Source: an uncultured Dorea sp.
Lineage (GTDB): Bacteria > Bacillota > Clostridia > Lachnospirales > Lachnospiraceae
Reading direction: 5' to 3'
DNA length: 64,000 nucleotides
Assembly: GCA_910578455.1 (NCBI GenBank)
Contig: CAJTQA010000005.1
Span: 36,389 to 100,388, forward strand
Positions within the stretch are counted from its first letter, which is position 1; each line of letters starts with the position of its first letter. Under the pieces are notes generated by a model, which saw only the letters and a list, made by a program, of their open reading frames with translations, had not been told where the DNA came from and did not search any database. The translations under genes and the position numbers were made by a program. This document shows positions 32,596 to 42,093 of the stretch, piece after piece.

Positions 32596-33548
32596 TGCCG
32601 GATTGGAATGAGAAAGTATTTCTAATAGTAATTTTCTTAAACACACTGATAGCGGTCGTCTATTTTCTGTGGGGAACTATGGCGGTTGCCACGGTGAAGG
32701 AGCGGCAAATGGAAGAGGGGGAGAAACTGTTTGATAATCGCAGGGCATATCTGCTTAAGCTTATCATAATGCTCCTGTGCCCGATTATAGGCCCTCTCTT
32801 TTTTGCGTTGGCTTATTTGACGGATAAGCTCCTTTTCTGGACTACTGCGGATCTGGAGGACGTAATCTTCAGCAAAGACCGTGTGAAGACTCAGTTAAAA
32901 GCAGATGAGGAGAGAGCAAGGAACATGGTTCCGCTGGAAGAAGCGCTGGCGATAAATGAAAAGAAAAATCTGCGGCTGGTTATGATGAATATGGTTAAAG
33001 GAGAGATACAAGATTCCCTGTCTGCGATTGCGCTGGCGTTAGACAGCGGGGATTCGGAGTCATCCCATTATGCGGCGTCGGTCATGACTGACGAGCTGAA
33101 TGAGTTCCGAACAAAAGTACAAGCGCTGTTCCGGGAGATACAGAATGAGAAGGAGGAAGAGACAGGGCTTGAAGAGCTGCTGATCGCTTATATGGATAAG
33201 GTATTAAAACTACAGATCTTCACTGCTATTGAGCAAAAGAGATTTGTGAAGATTATGGCTGATGCGGCAGAGAAACTTTGGCAGAAAGATATGTTAAAGA
33301 TGAAAGAGGAGCAGTATGAGAGCGTATGCCTGAGAATGATGGAAGTAAAAGAGTATGAAGGATCGGAGAAATGGTGTTTGCGGCTGGCGGAACAATATCC
33401 GGATAAGCTCAGCGCCTATACATGCAGGTTAAAGCTCTATTTTACGCAACAAAATAAGGAGGCCTTTTTTTCGACGCTGAATGACCTGAAACGGTCAGAC
33501 GTTGTGATAGACCGCGAGACACTGGAGCTGATAAGGGTATTTAGCTAA
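32595..33548 (+). CDS. pelE: PelE-like membrane and TPR-type protein
   Basis: The start overlaps the previous stop (TAATG). 317 aa: two membrane helices near the N-terminus (VFLIVIFLNTLIAVVYFLWG and LLKLIIMLLCPIIGPLFFALAYL), a charged linker, then helical repeats (EEALAINEKKNLRLVMMNM, SAIALALDSGDSESSHYAASV, ENKYxxY-type helix pairs). In Pel clusters PelE bridges PelD and the PelF glycosyltransferase through TPR-like repeats. Assignment rests on position right after PelD and on the two-helix plus helical-repeat layout; sequence conservation in the family is low. Confidence 0.6.
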   Translation: MPDWNEKVFLIVIFLNTLIAVVYFLWGTMAVATVKERQMEEGEKLFDNRRAYLLKLIIMLLCPIIGPLFFALAYLTDKLLFWTTADLEDVIFSKDRVKTQLKADEERARNMVPLEEALAINEKKNLRLVMMNMVKGEIQDSLSAIALALDSGDSESSHYAASVMTDELNEFRTKVQALFREIQNEKEEETGLEELLIAYMDKVLKLQIFTAIEQKRFVKIMADAAEKLWQKDMLKMKEEQYESVCLRMMEVKEYEGSEKWCLRLAEQYPDKLSAYTCRLKLYFTQQNKEAFFSTLNDLKRSDVVIDRETLELIRVFS

Positions 33549-33579
33549 GGAGAATTTGGGAAAAGCGAGAGGATAAAAA

Positions 33580-35412
33580 ATGATATCACGTCGGAATTAT
33601 TTTGCAATCACTATCGTTATGTTTATCATTGTTTTTATGTTTCTGTCTACCGGCGTCATAACGGAGATATGGAATGATTATGAGACAAATTCTTATTCGA
33701 TGGACAGAGAGATACTGCCGGGGAAAAGCGGATCATATACGGTAAATAAGGATAAAGCAACTATGTTATCTGAACAGCCGAGGGATCTGGTCGTATATGT
33801 AGGGGGAGACAAAATGGAGGGAGCTGTAGAAACATGGACTTCCTACGCAAAGAAGAATATGGAAAGCTACATTTCCCTGGAGCAGTGCGAGAAAGGGAGC
33901 TGGAAAGCAGAGAACAGAATCCCATATGTATTCGTCATTGATCCTGATTATATCAGCTGGGAAAAGGCCGCGCATATTGAACATCTGGAGGAATACCTGG
34001 ACGACGGCAGCGATGTGGTTTTTTGCAGTATGCCTGACGTGTCCGTGATAAAGAAGAGCCAGAAGGTCCGGGAGCTGTTCGGAATCGAGAGGGTGAGGGA
34101 AGAGAAGAGTAAAATAAAAGGTGTCCATCTGTACGATGGCTTTTTACTGGGAGGGGAAGCCGTCTATATGACATCAGATAAAAAAGAAGCAAAGAAACGC
34201 CAGGATATGGACCTGGTACTTCCATGGTATGAGCTAGATGCCAGCACAGAAGTCTATATGAAAGGGATTATGGATGAGGATGACATGGAATCCGAGGACT
34301 ATCCAGTTATCATATGGAAGAAAAACTACCGGGATTCGTGCCTGATGGCTGTGAACGGAACGTATATGGAGGAGTTCGGGGGAATCGGCCTTCTGTCAGC
34401 CATGACGGCTCAGATGAACAGCTATGAGCTTTACCCGATTGTAAATGCACAGAATATGGTTGTTGCAAATTATCCGGTCATGACACAGGAAAATGAAGAG
34501 AAATTAATGCATGTATATAGCAGAAACATGCATGGAGTAGGGCGCGATGTACTGTGGCCGGGTATTATGAGCGTCTATCGAAGGAACATGATGGGCCTTA
34601 CCTGCATGATGGCTCCCCAGCTTGATTACGAGGATGATCTGCGGCCCAATCAGATGCAGCTGTATTATTATCTCAAATATTTTAATAAGGAAGATACGGA
34701 GGCCGGACTTTCCGGGCTCAATATATCGGGCACTTCGCTTAAAACGAAACTGGGCGAAGATTATGATTTTTTACATAAGTCTCTTCCCGATTATCAGGCT
34801 GCCTCTTTTTACGCGGGCGGTCTGGACGAGGACGAGATTGTGGCTCTCATGGATGAAAAGGCATTGTCTTCGGTAAGAACGGTTATAGAAGAGGATGAAA
34901 ATGACAACGAGATCATAGGCTATTTGTCCGAGCATATAACGAAACAAAAAGTGCTTGCGAATGGCTATGAGCATACCTACCGGGACGACCTGAGAATAAG
35001 GTGCGTAGAGACGATGCTGGGCTATACCAATATCCTGCTGGATGTCACAGATGCCGTGTATCCCAAGGACAAAGAAGACAGCTGGGAAAAGCTGTCGGAA
35101 GACCTGGGGTGGAATATTCAAAATTACTGGAAGGGCTTTAGCGAATTTCAGGGAACGACAGTCTCGGAAAGCGATATACATATCCGAAGATTTTTAACCC
35201 TTGATTATGCTCAGAAAAGAGAGGGGAAAAATATCCGCCTGCAGCTTTCTGACACGGCAAGGCCGGTATGGTTTATACTGAGGACTCATGACGAAACCAT
35301 AGACAGTATGACAGGAGGATCTTTCACAAAGCTGGAAGATGATGTTTTCTTACTTGAACTTAAGGAACCGGAAATAGAGATAACAATGAAGAGCACAGTG
35401 TTTGCTTATTAG
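33580..35412 (+). CDS. DUF2194-like membrane-anchored protein in the PelA position
   Basis: 610 aa with one N-terminal membrane helix (NYFAITIVMFIIVFMFLSTGVI) and a large outside domain. It begins with a flavodoxin-like segment (RDLVVYVGG, PYVFVIDPDY) and then has a region with MAPQLDYEDDLRPNQMQL, a stretch in line with DUF2194 proteins. In Gram-positive Pel clusters a deacetylase (PelA-like) or DUF2194 protein sits between pelE and pelF, as here. A carbohydrate-modifying role on the growing polymer is inferred; I cannot see a complete NodB deacetylase motif set. Confidence 0.6.
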   Translation: MISRRNYFAITIVMFIIVFMFLSTGVITEIWNDYETNSYSMDREILPGKSGSYTVNKDKATMLSEQPRDLVVYVGGDKMEGAVETWTSYAKKNMESYISLEQCEKGSWKAENRIPYVFVIDPDYISWEKAAHIEHLEEYLDDGSDVVFCSMPDVSVIKKSQKVRELFGIERVREEKSKIKGVHLYDGFLLGGEAVYMTSDKKEAKKRQDMDLVLPWYELDASTEVYMKGIMDEDDMESEDYPVIIWKKNYRDSCLMAVNGTYMEEFGGIGLLSAMTAQMNSYELYPIVNAQNMVVANYPVMTQENEEKLMHVYSRNMHGVGRDVLWPGIMSVYRRNMMGLTCMMAPQLDYEDDLRPNQMQLYYYLKYFNKEDTEAGLSGLNISGTSLKTKLGEDYDFLHKSLPDYQAASFYAGGLDEDEIVALMDEKALSSVRTVIEEDENDNEIIGYLSEHITKQKVLANGYEHTYRDDLRIRCVETMLGYTNILLDVTDAVYPKDKEDSWEKLSEDLGWNIQNYWKGFSEFQGTTVSESDIHIRRFLTLDYAQKREGKNIRLQLSDTARPVWFILRTHDETIDSMTGGSFTKLEDDVFLLELKEPEIEITMKSTVFAY

Positions 35413-35435
35413 AATTAAAAGGAAGAAGGCTTGCT

Positions 35436-36899
35436 ATGAAAATCTGCCTTATAGCAGAGGGATGCTATCCATATGTAGTAGGCGGCGTATCAAGCTGGCT
35501 GCACCGCTTGATACAGTCGTTTCCCAGTCAGGAATTTGTCATCCTGACGATTGTGGCGAACCGCTCCTGGAGCGGCAAATACGTATACGATCTGCCTGAG
35601 AACGTGACGGAAGTGCATGAACTTTATCTGGAGGATTACGACTGGAGCCCAAAGGGAGGACGGGCAAAATCTTTGGGCAAAAAGGAATACCGGGCTTTAC
35701 GCAGTCTTCTCTTAAACCAAAAAGTGGATTGGGAGTCGCTGTTTGACCTCTTTCAGAAAAAAACACTTTCCGTCGATAAGCTGCTGATGTCTGTTGATTT
35801 TTTGAATGCTGTTACAGATTGCTATAACCTGAGGTACAGCCAGATTGTTTTTTCGGATTTTCTGTGGATGCTCAGGTCTATCTACCTTCCGCTGTTCCAT
35901 ACGCTGAAGATGCAGATTCCGAAAGCTGACCTGTATCACTGCACGGCTACCGGCTACGCGGGAGTGCTGGGCAGCATGGCAAAGCATATTTACGGAGGGC
36001 GCCTTCTGATATCAGAACATGGAATCTATACGAGAGAACGGGAAGAAGAACTTATCAAAGCAAAATGGGTGCAGGGAATTTATAAAGATATATGGATTGA
36101 GCAGTTTCGGAAAATGTCAAACCTGGCTTACGACAGGGCAGACCTGGTCACCAGCCTGTACGAGCATGCACGGGAACTTGAGATAGAACTGGGATGCCCC
36201 TATGAGAAGACGATGCTCACGCCCAATGGGATTTTGGTGGAAAATTTCCAGAACCTTCCGGAAAAAAGTGAGGAAGAGGAGGAAAAGGTCTACATTGGAG
36301 CTGTCCTCCGCGTAGCTCCGATCAAAGATATAAAGACAATGATCCATGCTTTTAGCTTTGCGAGGGAGACGGAGCCTTCTTTAAAGCTTTGGATCATGGG
36401 TCCGTGGGATGAAGAGCAGGAGTATGCAAAAGAATGTTTTGACCTTGTGGAGGCAGAGGGCATTCCGGATATCGAATTTACAGGCAGGGTTGATGTCAGA
36501 GAATATCTGGGCAAGATGGATGTGACAATCCTGACCAGCATCAGTGAGGGTCAGCCGCTGACCATATTGGAAAGTTTCGCGGCGCATAAGCCGGTTATCG
36601 CTACGGATGTGGGGAACTGCAGGGGTCTGATCATGGGGGAAAGCGATGATTTGGGCGCTGCGGGCATTGTGACCCATATTATGAACGTAGAAGAAATCGC
36701 GCGCGCCATGGTATCTATGGCAAGGAATAAGGAGATGCGCCTTCAGATGGGGGAAACCGGGTATCAGAGAGTCTTAAACAAGTACCAATACGCTTTTATG
36801 ATAGACGCATATCGCGGCATATACAGTGATTTTGCAAGAAACATGGGGCTTGAGTGGGAAGAAGGTGTAAGTGATGGCGGGGATAGGAGTAAAACTTAA
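35436..36899 (+). CDS. pelF: PelF, family 4 glycosyltransferase
   Basis: 487 aa. The start KICLIAEGCYPYVVGGVSSWLHRLI with an early GGVSSW motif and the long insert (VYDLPENVTEVHELYLEDYDW) are hallmarks of PelF. The C-terminal half has IGAVLRVAPIKDIKTMI, the E-x7-E motif in SISEGQPLTILESFAAHKPVIATDVG. PelF is the cytosolic enzyme that polymerises Pel from UDP-sugars. It overlaps the next gene by 26 bp, as is usual in Pel clusters. Confidence 0.88.
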   Translation: MKICLIAEGCYPYVVGGVSSWLHRLIQSFPSQEFVILTIVANRSWSGKYVYDLPENVTEVHELYLEDYDWSPKGGRAKSLGKKEYRALRSLLLNQKVDWESLFDLFQKKTLSVDKLLMSVDFLNAVTDCYNLRYSQIVFSDFLWMLRSIYLPLFHTLKMQIPKADLYHCTATGYAGVLGSMAKHIYGGRLLISEHGIYTREREEELIKAKWVQGIYKDIWIEQFRKMSNLAYDRADLVTSLYEHARELEIELGCPYEKTMLTPNGILVENFQNLPEKSEEEEEKVYIGAVLRVAPIKDIKTMIHAFSFARETEPSLKLWIMGPWDEEQEYAKECFDLVEAEGIPDIEFTGRVDVREYLGKMDVTILTSISEGQPLTILESFAAHKPVIATDVGNCRGLIMGESDDLGAAGIVTHIMNVEEIARAMVSMARNKEMRLQMGETGYQRVLNKYQYAFMIDAYRGIYSDFARNMGLEWEEGVSDGGDRSKT

Positions 36900-38346
36900 C
36901 AGCATATTTGAAAAAAACAGTATTGTGGCGAATCTTGTGGGATTTACGTACAGCACCGCTGTTACAGTAGCGCCCATGTTCCTGGTAATCCTGAGCATCC
37001 TGCTGATGGGCTGGGTGTTGGAGTTCAATTCAGTCGGATATGTGGATCGGGAACTATTTTCCTGTACAGTGCTGTATATGTTTATATTTTCTCTGATGTC
37101 GGTTTCGCCGTTTAATGCGGTATTGTCCAAATATATGTCGGATGTTATTTATGAGGAGCGGTATCAGGACATTCTGCCGTGCTATTACCTGGGGCTGGCC
37201 ATGAACCTGGCTTTGAGCTGCCTTATCGGAGTTCCCTTTTGCTTATGGGAGCATTTTGTGGGAGGCGTGAAGGTCTTTTATGTGTTCACTGGTTTTTGCG
37301 GTTACATTTCCCTTGTAATGGCAATCTATTCGATGATATATCTGTCTATCTGCAAGGACTATGAGAAGATATCATTATTTTTTGCCATTGGGATGCTGGA
37401 GGCATTTATCGTCTCCCTGATCCTTAGGTTTTTCTTTCACTGGAATATCACGGAAGCTATGCTGTTTGCCCTGCTGACAGGCATTTTCCTGATCGCAGTG
37501 CTGGAATATTCTTTTGTAAAGCGGTATTTTAAGCGCAACAGCAACAACTATAGGAAAGTGCTGGGCTATTTTAAAAAATACTGGCAGCTTGTAGTGAATA
37601 ACTTTCTGTACATAGCTGGAATGTATGTTCACAATTTTGTTTTTTGGAATACAGATATGAAGATGGTAGTAGCGGATACTTTTGTCTGTAATCAGCCGTA
37701 TGATATGGCAAGCTGCCTGGCGATGTTTACAAATATATCGGCAACGATTATTTTTATCGCCAATATAGAGATGCATTTTCACGAGAAGTACAAAGCTTTT
37801 TCCGAATCCGTGATCGGGGCAAAAAAGGCGGATATAGAAAATGACAAAAGGCAGATGTTCCGGCAGATGGGAATCTCTTTGATGAATCTTGCCCGCATAC
37901 AATTTATCATCACGGTAGCGATATATCTTTTGTGCGTTGTAATGCTGCCTCTGTTTGGTTTTTCGGGTCTGGTCATGAGCATCTACCCTTGCCTTGCCGC
38001 AGGATATTTTATTCTTTTTCTCATGTATTCCGCAATGTTGTTTTTGTATTACTTTAATGATATGTCGGGAATGGTAATGGCAACGCTGAGTTTTTTTGCC
38101 GTAACCTTTATCGGCAGCATCTTTGCCACAAGGCTGGATGAGATATGGTACGGGCTTGGAGTAGTGCTTGGATCTTTTACCGGCTGGACAGTTACCTATA
38201 TGAGGCTGCGCTGGATTGAGAAAAATATTGACAGGCACGTATTCTGCAACGGAAACCTGATGAAACGGGGGAAGGGCGAGCGGCCATCCAGTAAGGTGTT
38301 TGACAGAAATAGATATATGGAAAAGATTGCAGAGGAGAATAGCTGA
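36874..38346 (+). CDS. pelG: PelG, polysaccharide exporter membrane protein
   Basis: ATG at 36874 (family proteins begin MAGIG-x-x-L); a GTG at 36871 is 3 bp upstream. The 490-aa protein has about 12 membrane helices in the MOP/flippase-like fold and the conserved start GIGVKLNSIFEKNSIVANLVGFTYS. It works with PelD, PelE and PelF to move the polymer across the membrane. The next gene starts 3 bp after its stop. Confidence 0.88.
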   Translation: MAGIGVKLNSIFEKNSIVANLVGFTYSTAVTVAPMFLVILSILLMGWVLEFNSVGYVDRELFSCTVLYMFIFSLMSVSPFNAVLSKYMSDVIYEERYQDILPCYYLGLAMNLALSCLIGVPFCLWEHFVGGVKVFYVFTGFCGYISLVMAIYSMIYLSICKDYEKISLFFAIGMLEAFIVSLILRFFFHWNITEAMLFALLTGIFLIAVLEYSFVKRYFKRNSNNYRKVLGYFKKYWQLVVNNFLYIAGMYVHNFVFWNTDMKMVVADTFVCNQPYDMASCLAMFTNISATIIFIANIEMHFHEKYKAFSESVIGAKKADIENDKRQMFRQMGISLMNLARIQFIITVAIYLLCVVMLPLFGFSGLVMSIYPCLAAGYFILFLMYSAMLFLYYFNDMSGMVMATLSFFAVTFIGSIFATRLDEIWYGLGVVLGSFTGWTVTYMRLRWIEKNIDRHVFCNGNLMKRGKGERPSSKVFDRNRYMEKIAEENS

Positions 38347-38349
38347 CAA

Positions 38350-38757
38350 ATGATGGGAACGGCTGACATTATAAAATACGGAATGGCTGCGGTAGGCATT
38401 TTTATTATGATTTTCAGTTTCTGGTATCATTCGGTGAGGAAACTGACTGTAAATCTTGCCGTAGTGTGGGAAATTCTTAGTGTCATATTGATCGCGATAG
38501 GTATTTTTCCAAAGTTATCATCCTGGGCGTACCATTTATCATCAGGAACCGGCATGGTGCTGTTCTTTATAGGAGCGGTCTGCCTGTGGGGAGGTTTTCA
38601 GTTCAGCCTCCTGGTATCGCACCTTGCGATGAAAAACCGGGAGCTTGCCATGCAGGTATCCCTGCTCATCCAGGAAAATGAAAAGCTGGAGGAGCAGTTT
38701 GAAGAGCTGGAAGATAGGATGAAGGAGTATGAAGAAAAAGCTTCTGTTTGTGATTAA
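38350..38757 (+). CDS. small DUF2304-type membrane protein
   Basis: 135 aa with three membrane helices (YGMAAVGIFIMIFSFWY, LAVVWEILSVILIAIGIF, GTGMVLFFIGAVCLWGG) and a C-terminal coiled coil (LLIQENEKLEEQFEELEDRMKEYEEK). This matches DUF2304 proteins, small partners of glycosyltransferases in cell-surface clusters. It lies between pelG and a GT4 gene, and its end overlaps the start of that gene by 29 bp. Confidence 0.7.
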   Translation: MMGTADIIKYGMAAVGIFIMIFSFWYHSVRKLTVNLAVVWEILSVILIAIGIFPKLSSWAYHLSSGTGMVLFFIGAVCLWGGFQFSLLVSHLAMKNRELAMQVSLLIQENEKLEEQFEELEDRMKEYEEKASVCD

Positions 38758-39934
38758 TACATTGAGCAGAGCCGGGGCAGAGGCTGCCCTGATAGAGCTG
38801 CTCGGGAAAATTGACGGCGGGAAATACGAAATATACCTTTATGTGATTACCGGGCAGGGAGAGCTGCGTGACAGGATCCCAGGGCATGTTAAGCTGCTGA
38901 ATCCAACATTCAGCACACAGTCCGTCCTGACGGAAAAGGGCAGAGGGGTGCTGATGAAAAAGGTATGCCTCTCCTTTGTGAGAAATGGAAGGCTTGCTTA
39001 TAAGTTCTGCTATGCCGCGAGAATTTTTGCGGGCATGGTGAAACGCAGGAGAATCCAGACAGACAAATTGTTCTGGCGCGTCTTATCGGACGGGGCGGAC
39101 AGGTTCCAGCTCACCTTTGACCTTGCGGTGGCATGGATAGAAGGCGGTTCGGTATACTATGTGGCCGATTATGTAAAAGCGCGGAAAAAAGCGGCGTTGA
39201 TACATATCGATTATGAGAATGCAGGGTATACGCGGGAAATGGATCAGGGCTGTTTTGAAAAATACGAAAATATCTTTGCGGTTTCTGAGGAGACAAAGAG
39301 ACATTTTTTAAGATTTTACCCGGAATACGCAGCTAAAGTGGATGTGTTTGACAATATCGTCAACCAGGATCTCATCCGGCTCAGGGCGCTGGAAAAAGGC
39401 GGATTTTCAGACGGATATGAGGGGTTCCGCATACTTTCCGCAGGACGGCTTACCTGGCAGAAAGGCTTTGACATCGCGATAGAGGCCATGAAACTTCTGA
39501 AAAAAAAGAAATACAGGATCAGATGGTATGTGCTGGGAGAAGGAGAGAAGAAAAAGGCGTTGCGAAAGAAGATCAAAGAGCTGGAGCTTGAAAAGGATTT
39601 TCTGCTGCTTGGGCAGACGGAGAACCCGTATCCTTACTACATGCAGGCAGACCTGTATGTACATGCCACAAGATATGAGGGGAAAAGCATAGCCGTCCAG
39701 GAAGCGCAGACACTGGGCTGTGCGGTAATTGCATCTGACTGCAGCGGGAACCGGGAGCTGATAGCAGACGGGGCGGACGGGATTCTGTGCGGGCTTGCCC
39801 CCCGGGAAATTGCGGAGAAGATTGAGGAATTGTATCTGGACGAAGAAAAGAGAAAAGTATTGGGTAAGGAAGCGAAGAAGAAAGAAATAACATGCGGGCG
39901 GCAGCTTAAGCTATTTCAAGAGCTGTTGGAATAG
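38729..39934 (+). CDS. family 4 glycosyltransferase
   Basis: 401 aa, starts KKLLFVINTLSRAGAEAALIELL with the GT-B Rossmann loop and GGAExxL-type motif (here AGAEAAL). The C-terminal half has RILSAGRLTWQKGFDIAIEAM, YYMQADLYVHATRYEGKSIAVQEAQTLGCAVIASDCSGN and an EIAEKIEELYLDEEKR end. AAGGAG lies inside the previous gene before the ATG. Adds a sugar to a polymer or lipid acceptor; donor and linkage are not deducible. Confidence 0.85.
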   Translation: MKKKLLFVINTLSRAGAEAALIELLGKIDGGKYEIYLYVITGQGELRDRIPGHVKLLNPTFSTQSVLTEKGRGVLMKKVCLSFVRNGRLAYKFCYAARIFAGMVKRRRIQTDKLFWRVLSDGADRFQLTFDLAVAWIEGGSVYYVADYVKARKKAALIHIDYENAGYTREMDQGCFEKYENIFAVSEETKRHFLRFYPEYAAKVDVFDNIVNQDLIRLRALEKGGFSDGYEGFRILSAGRLTWQKGFDIAIEAMKLLKKKKYRIRWYVLGEGEKKKALRKKIKELELEKDFLLLGQTENPYPYYMQADLYVHATRYEGKSIAVQEAQTLGCAVIASDCSGNRELIADGADGILCGLAPREIAEKIEELYLDEEKRKVLGKEAKKKEITCGRQLKLFQELLE

Positions 39935-39946
39935 GGAAGAAGAATA

Positions 39947-40738
39947 ATGGTCAGGAAAGAGTTATTGATTATCATACCGGCTTATAACGAAGAAAAAAAT
40001 ATCGCAAGCGTATTTGAGCAGTTGGAAAAACTGGACATTTCGTCAATAGCAGATATTTTGGTCATTGATGATGCGTCGACAGACCGGACAAACAGAATTG
40101 TAAAAGAAAAGCAATGCGAACTGATCACACATATATATAATCTCGGATACGGGAGCGCGCTGCAGTCAGGATATAAGTATGCGGCGCGCAGAAACTATGA
40201 ATACGTGATTCAGATGGACGCAGACGGACAGCATGACGTCTGCAACATACCTGCAATATATCGGAAACTGACGGGGGAGGATATGGATGCGGAGAAGGCG
40301 GATATTGTATTAGGGTCAAGATTCATGAAAGGAAGTTCAGATTATCCGGTTTCTATGTTGAAAAAATCGGCATACGCCATGTTCCGCTTTTTGATCAGGC
40401 AGGTGACAGGAAGACATATTGCCGACCCCACAACGGGCCTGCAGGGGCTGGGCAGGGATGCGTTTTTATTCTATTCGGAGTATAACCGCTTTGATGATAA
40501 ATATCCGGATGCGAATATGCTGATGCAGATGCTGCTGCTTGGGTACCGCGTGGAAGAGATTCCGGCTGTTATGCACGCGAGGGTGAGCGGAGTAAGTATG
40601 CACAGCGGGGCAAGGCCGGTCTGGTATATGTTTCGGATGCTGTTTAGCATGCTGACGATAGTTTTCCGGATAAAGATACTGGGGATGGATATGAGTTCAA
40701 ATACTTGCAAAGACAGTAAGAAGGTGAAGACCAGATGA
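39947..40738 (+). CDS. family 2 glycosyltransferase, DPM1-like
   Basis: 263 aa. LLIIIPAYNEEKNIASVFEQL, VIDDASTDRT, and QMDADGQHD followed by IVLGSRFMKGSSDYP are the standard GT2 landmarks of dolichol-phosphate-mannose-like enzymes, which make polyprenyl-phosphate sugars. A GT-C-type protein two genes further on could use such a lipid-linked donor. No C-terminal membrane anchors are visible, so it is a soluble form. Confidence 0.85.
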   Translation: MVRKELLIIIPAYNEEKNIASVFEQLEKLDISSIADILVIDDASTDRTNRIVKEKQCELITHIYNLGYGSALQSGYKYAARRNYEYVIQMDADGQHDVCNIPAIYRKLTGEDMDAEKADIVLGSRFMKGSSDYPVSMLKKSAYAMFRFLIRQVTGRHIADPTTGLQGLGRDAFLFYSEYNRFDDKYPDANMLMQMLLLGYRVEEIPAVMHARVSGVSMHSGARPVWYMFRMLFSMLTIVFRIKILGMDMSSNTCKDSKKVKTR

Positions 40739-42066
40739 TGGGCAGTTTGATAGGCAGACTAATGGCAAAAGGCGGAAAATGGAGTTTTGTACAGGGGGAT
40801 CTGGCGGAGGTCACAGAAGAATTTAAGAATCCTGCCAGAGGATGGTATCAGATATATACGTTTGAGATAGAGAAGGAACCGGATTTTGAAGAGCTGAAGT
40901 GGTGCCTTAATACGCAGGATGCACTGGCTCTTGTGCTGATTGATATCGGGAGTTATCGGAGAAAGGATCTGGACGAGGCCGGGCTAGAGCGAATCCGTGT
41001 GATTCTGCGGTTTTTTGAATCGTACGGATATGACTGCATTGTAAGGGTCGTCTATGATCATGAGGGAAAAGCATTGGTGCGCGAACCTGCGGAGTTCACG
41101 CAGGTTAAGACCCATCTGAAACAGGTTTCCGGCGTCATAAGGCAATGTGCATCCTCAGTTTTTATATTCCAGGGAATGTTGCTTGGAAACTGGGGGGAGA
41201 TGCATGGCTCCCGTTTTCTGGATGATATAAGGATGTCTCAGCTGGCAGAAGTTTTGCGAAGGGAAAAGGATCCGCAGACTTTCCTGGCGGTGAGGCGGCC
41301 TGTATATTGGCGGAGACTGCATAAAGGGCAGAAACCGGGAGCTTTGGACTGTTCGGACGGCATGGGGCTTTTTGACGACGGGATATTCGGCTCGGCGAGC
41401 CATATGGGAACCTTTGACGAGGAAGAAAGAAAAGATCAGGAATGGGATAAGCCGTGGTGCCGGGAACAGGAACTGGATTTTGAAAATAAGCTTTGCCGCC
41501 AGGCGCCTAATGGGGGAGAAACTGTATATAGCAGCGGCTTTATAAGGACTCTTACGCCGAAGAAGGTGATTGAGGAGCTGGGGAGGATGCAGATTACCTA
41601 CCTCAACCGGGCGCATGATACAAAGATGCTGGATACCTGGAAAGAATGGAAATATCCGGGATCGGGCGTATGGGCCGGGAAAAGCGTATTTGATTATGCG
41701 GGCGCTCATCTGGGGTATCGTTTTTTAGCCCGCAATGTGAGAGTTGCCCGGGTCAATCGCGGCAGCGGCCAGTACCGGGTTGAGGTGGAAATAGGAAATA
41801 CCGGGTTTGGCGGATTTTATCAGGACGGGGAGATTTATCTGGAATATATGGACAGATATGGGGAAAAGAGTGCGGTGGTTGCCGAAAGCCGGATGAGGGG
41901 CTGGAGAAGCGGGGAGGTAAGGAGGCTTTCCTGTATGGTAGAAACAGGTGGCGGAGAAATCTACCTTGCAGCAAAAAGAAAGCATGATGGGGCAAGGATT
42001 GTATTTGCAAATCCATCCGATAAAGAGGGAAGGACGTTACTGGGACATCTGAAGACAGAACATTAA
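40735..42066 (+). CDS. DUF4874/DUF4832 TIM-barrel-like protein (copy 1)
   Basis: 443 aa; ATGATG start overlaps the previous stop. Motifs NPARGWYQIYTFEI and LLGNWGEMHGSRF, RRPVYWRR, PNGGETVYSSG and a beta-sandwich end are diagnostic of the N-terminal DUF4874 and C-terminal DUF4832 pair, which fold like a glycoside hydrolase. It has no signal peptide, which is unusual for a polysaccharide-acting hydrolase. A second copy with a membrane anchor lies two genes downstream. Confidence 0.75.
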   Translation: MMGSLIGRLMAKGGKWSFVQGDLAEVTEEFKNPARGWYQIYTFEIEKEPDFEELKWCLNTQDALALVLIDIGSYRRKDLDEAGLERIRVILRFFESYGYDCIVRVVYDHEGKALVREPAEFTQVKTHLKQVSGVIRQCASSVFIFQGMLLGNWGEMHGSRFLDDIRMSQLAEVLRREKDPQTFLAVRRPVYWRRLHKGQKPGALDCSDGMGLFDDGIFGSASHMGTFDEEERKDQEWDKPWCREQELDFENKLCRQAPNGGETVYSSGFIRTLTPKKVIEELGRMQITYLNRAHDTKMLDTWKEWKYPGSGVWAGKSVFDYAGAHLGYRFLARNVRVARVNRGSGQYRVEVEIGNTGFGGFYQDGEIYLEYMDRYGEKSAVVAESRMRGWRSGEVRRLSCMVETGGGEIYLAAKRKHDGARIVFANPSDKEGRTLLGHLKTEH

Positions 42067-42093
42067 AACAATCGGAAAAGAAGAGGTGCAAAA

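Noticed and set aside
37375..38430. A 351-codon minus-strand frame opposite pelG
   Set aside because: Composition is that of an antisense shadow (His, Lys and Gln rich) and pelG is well supported.
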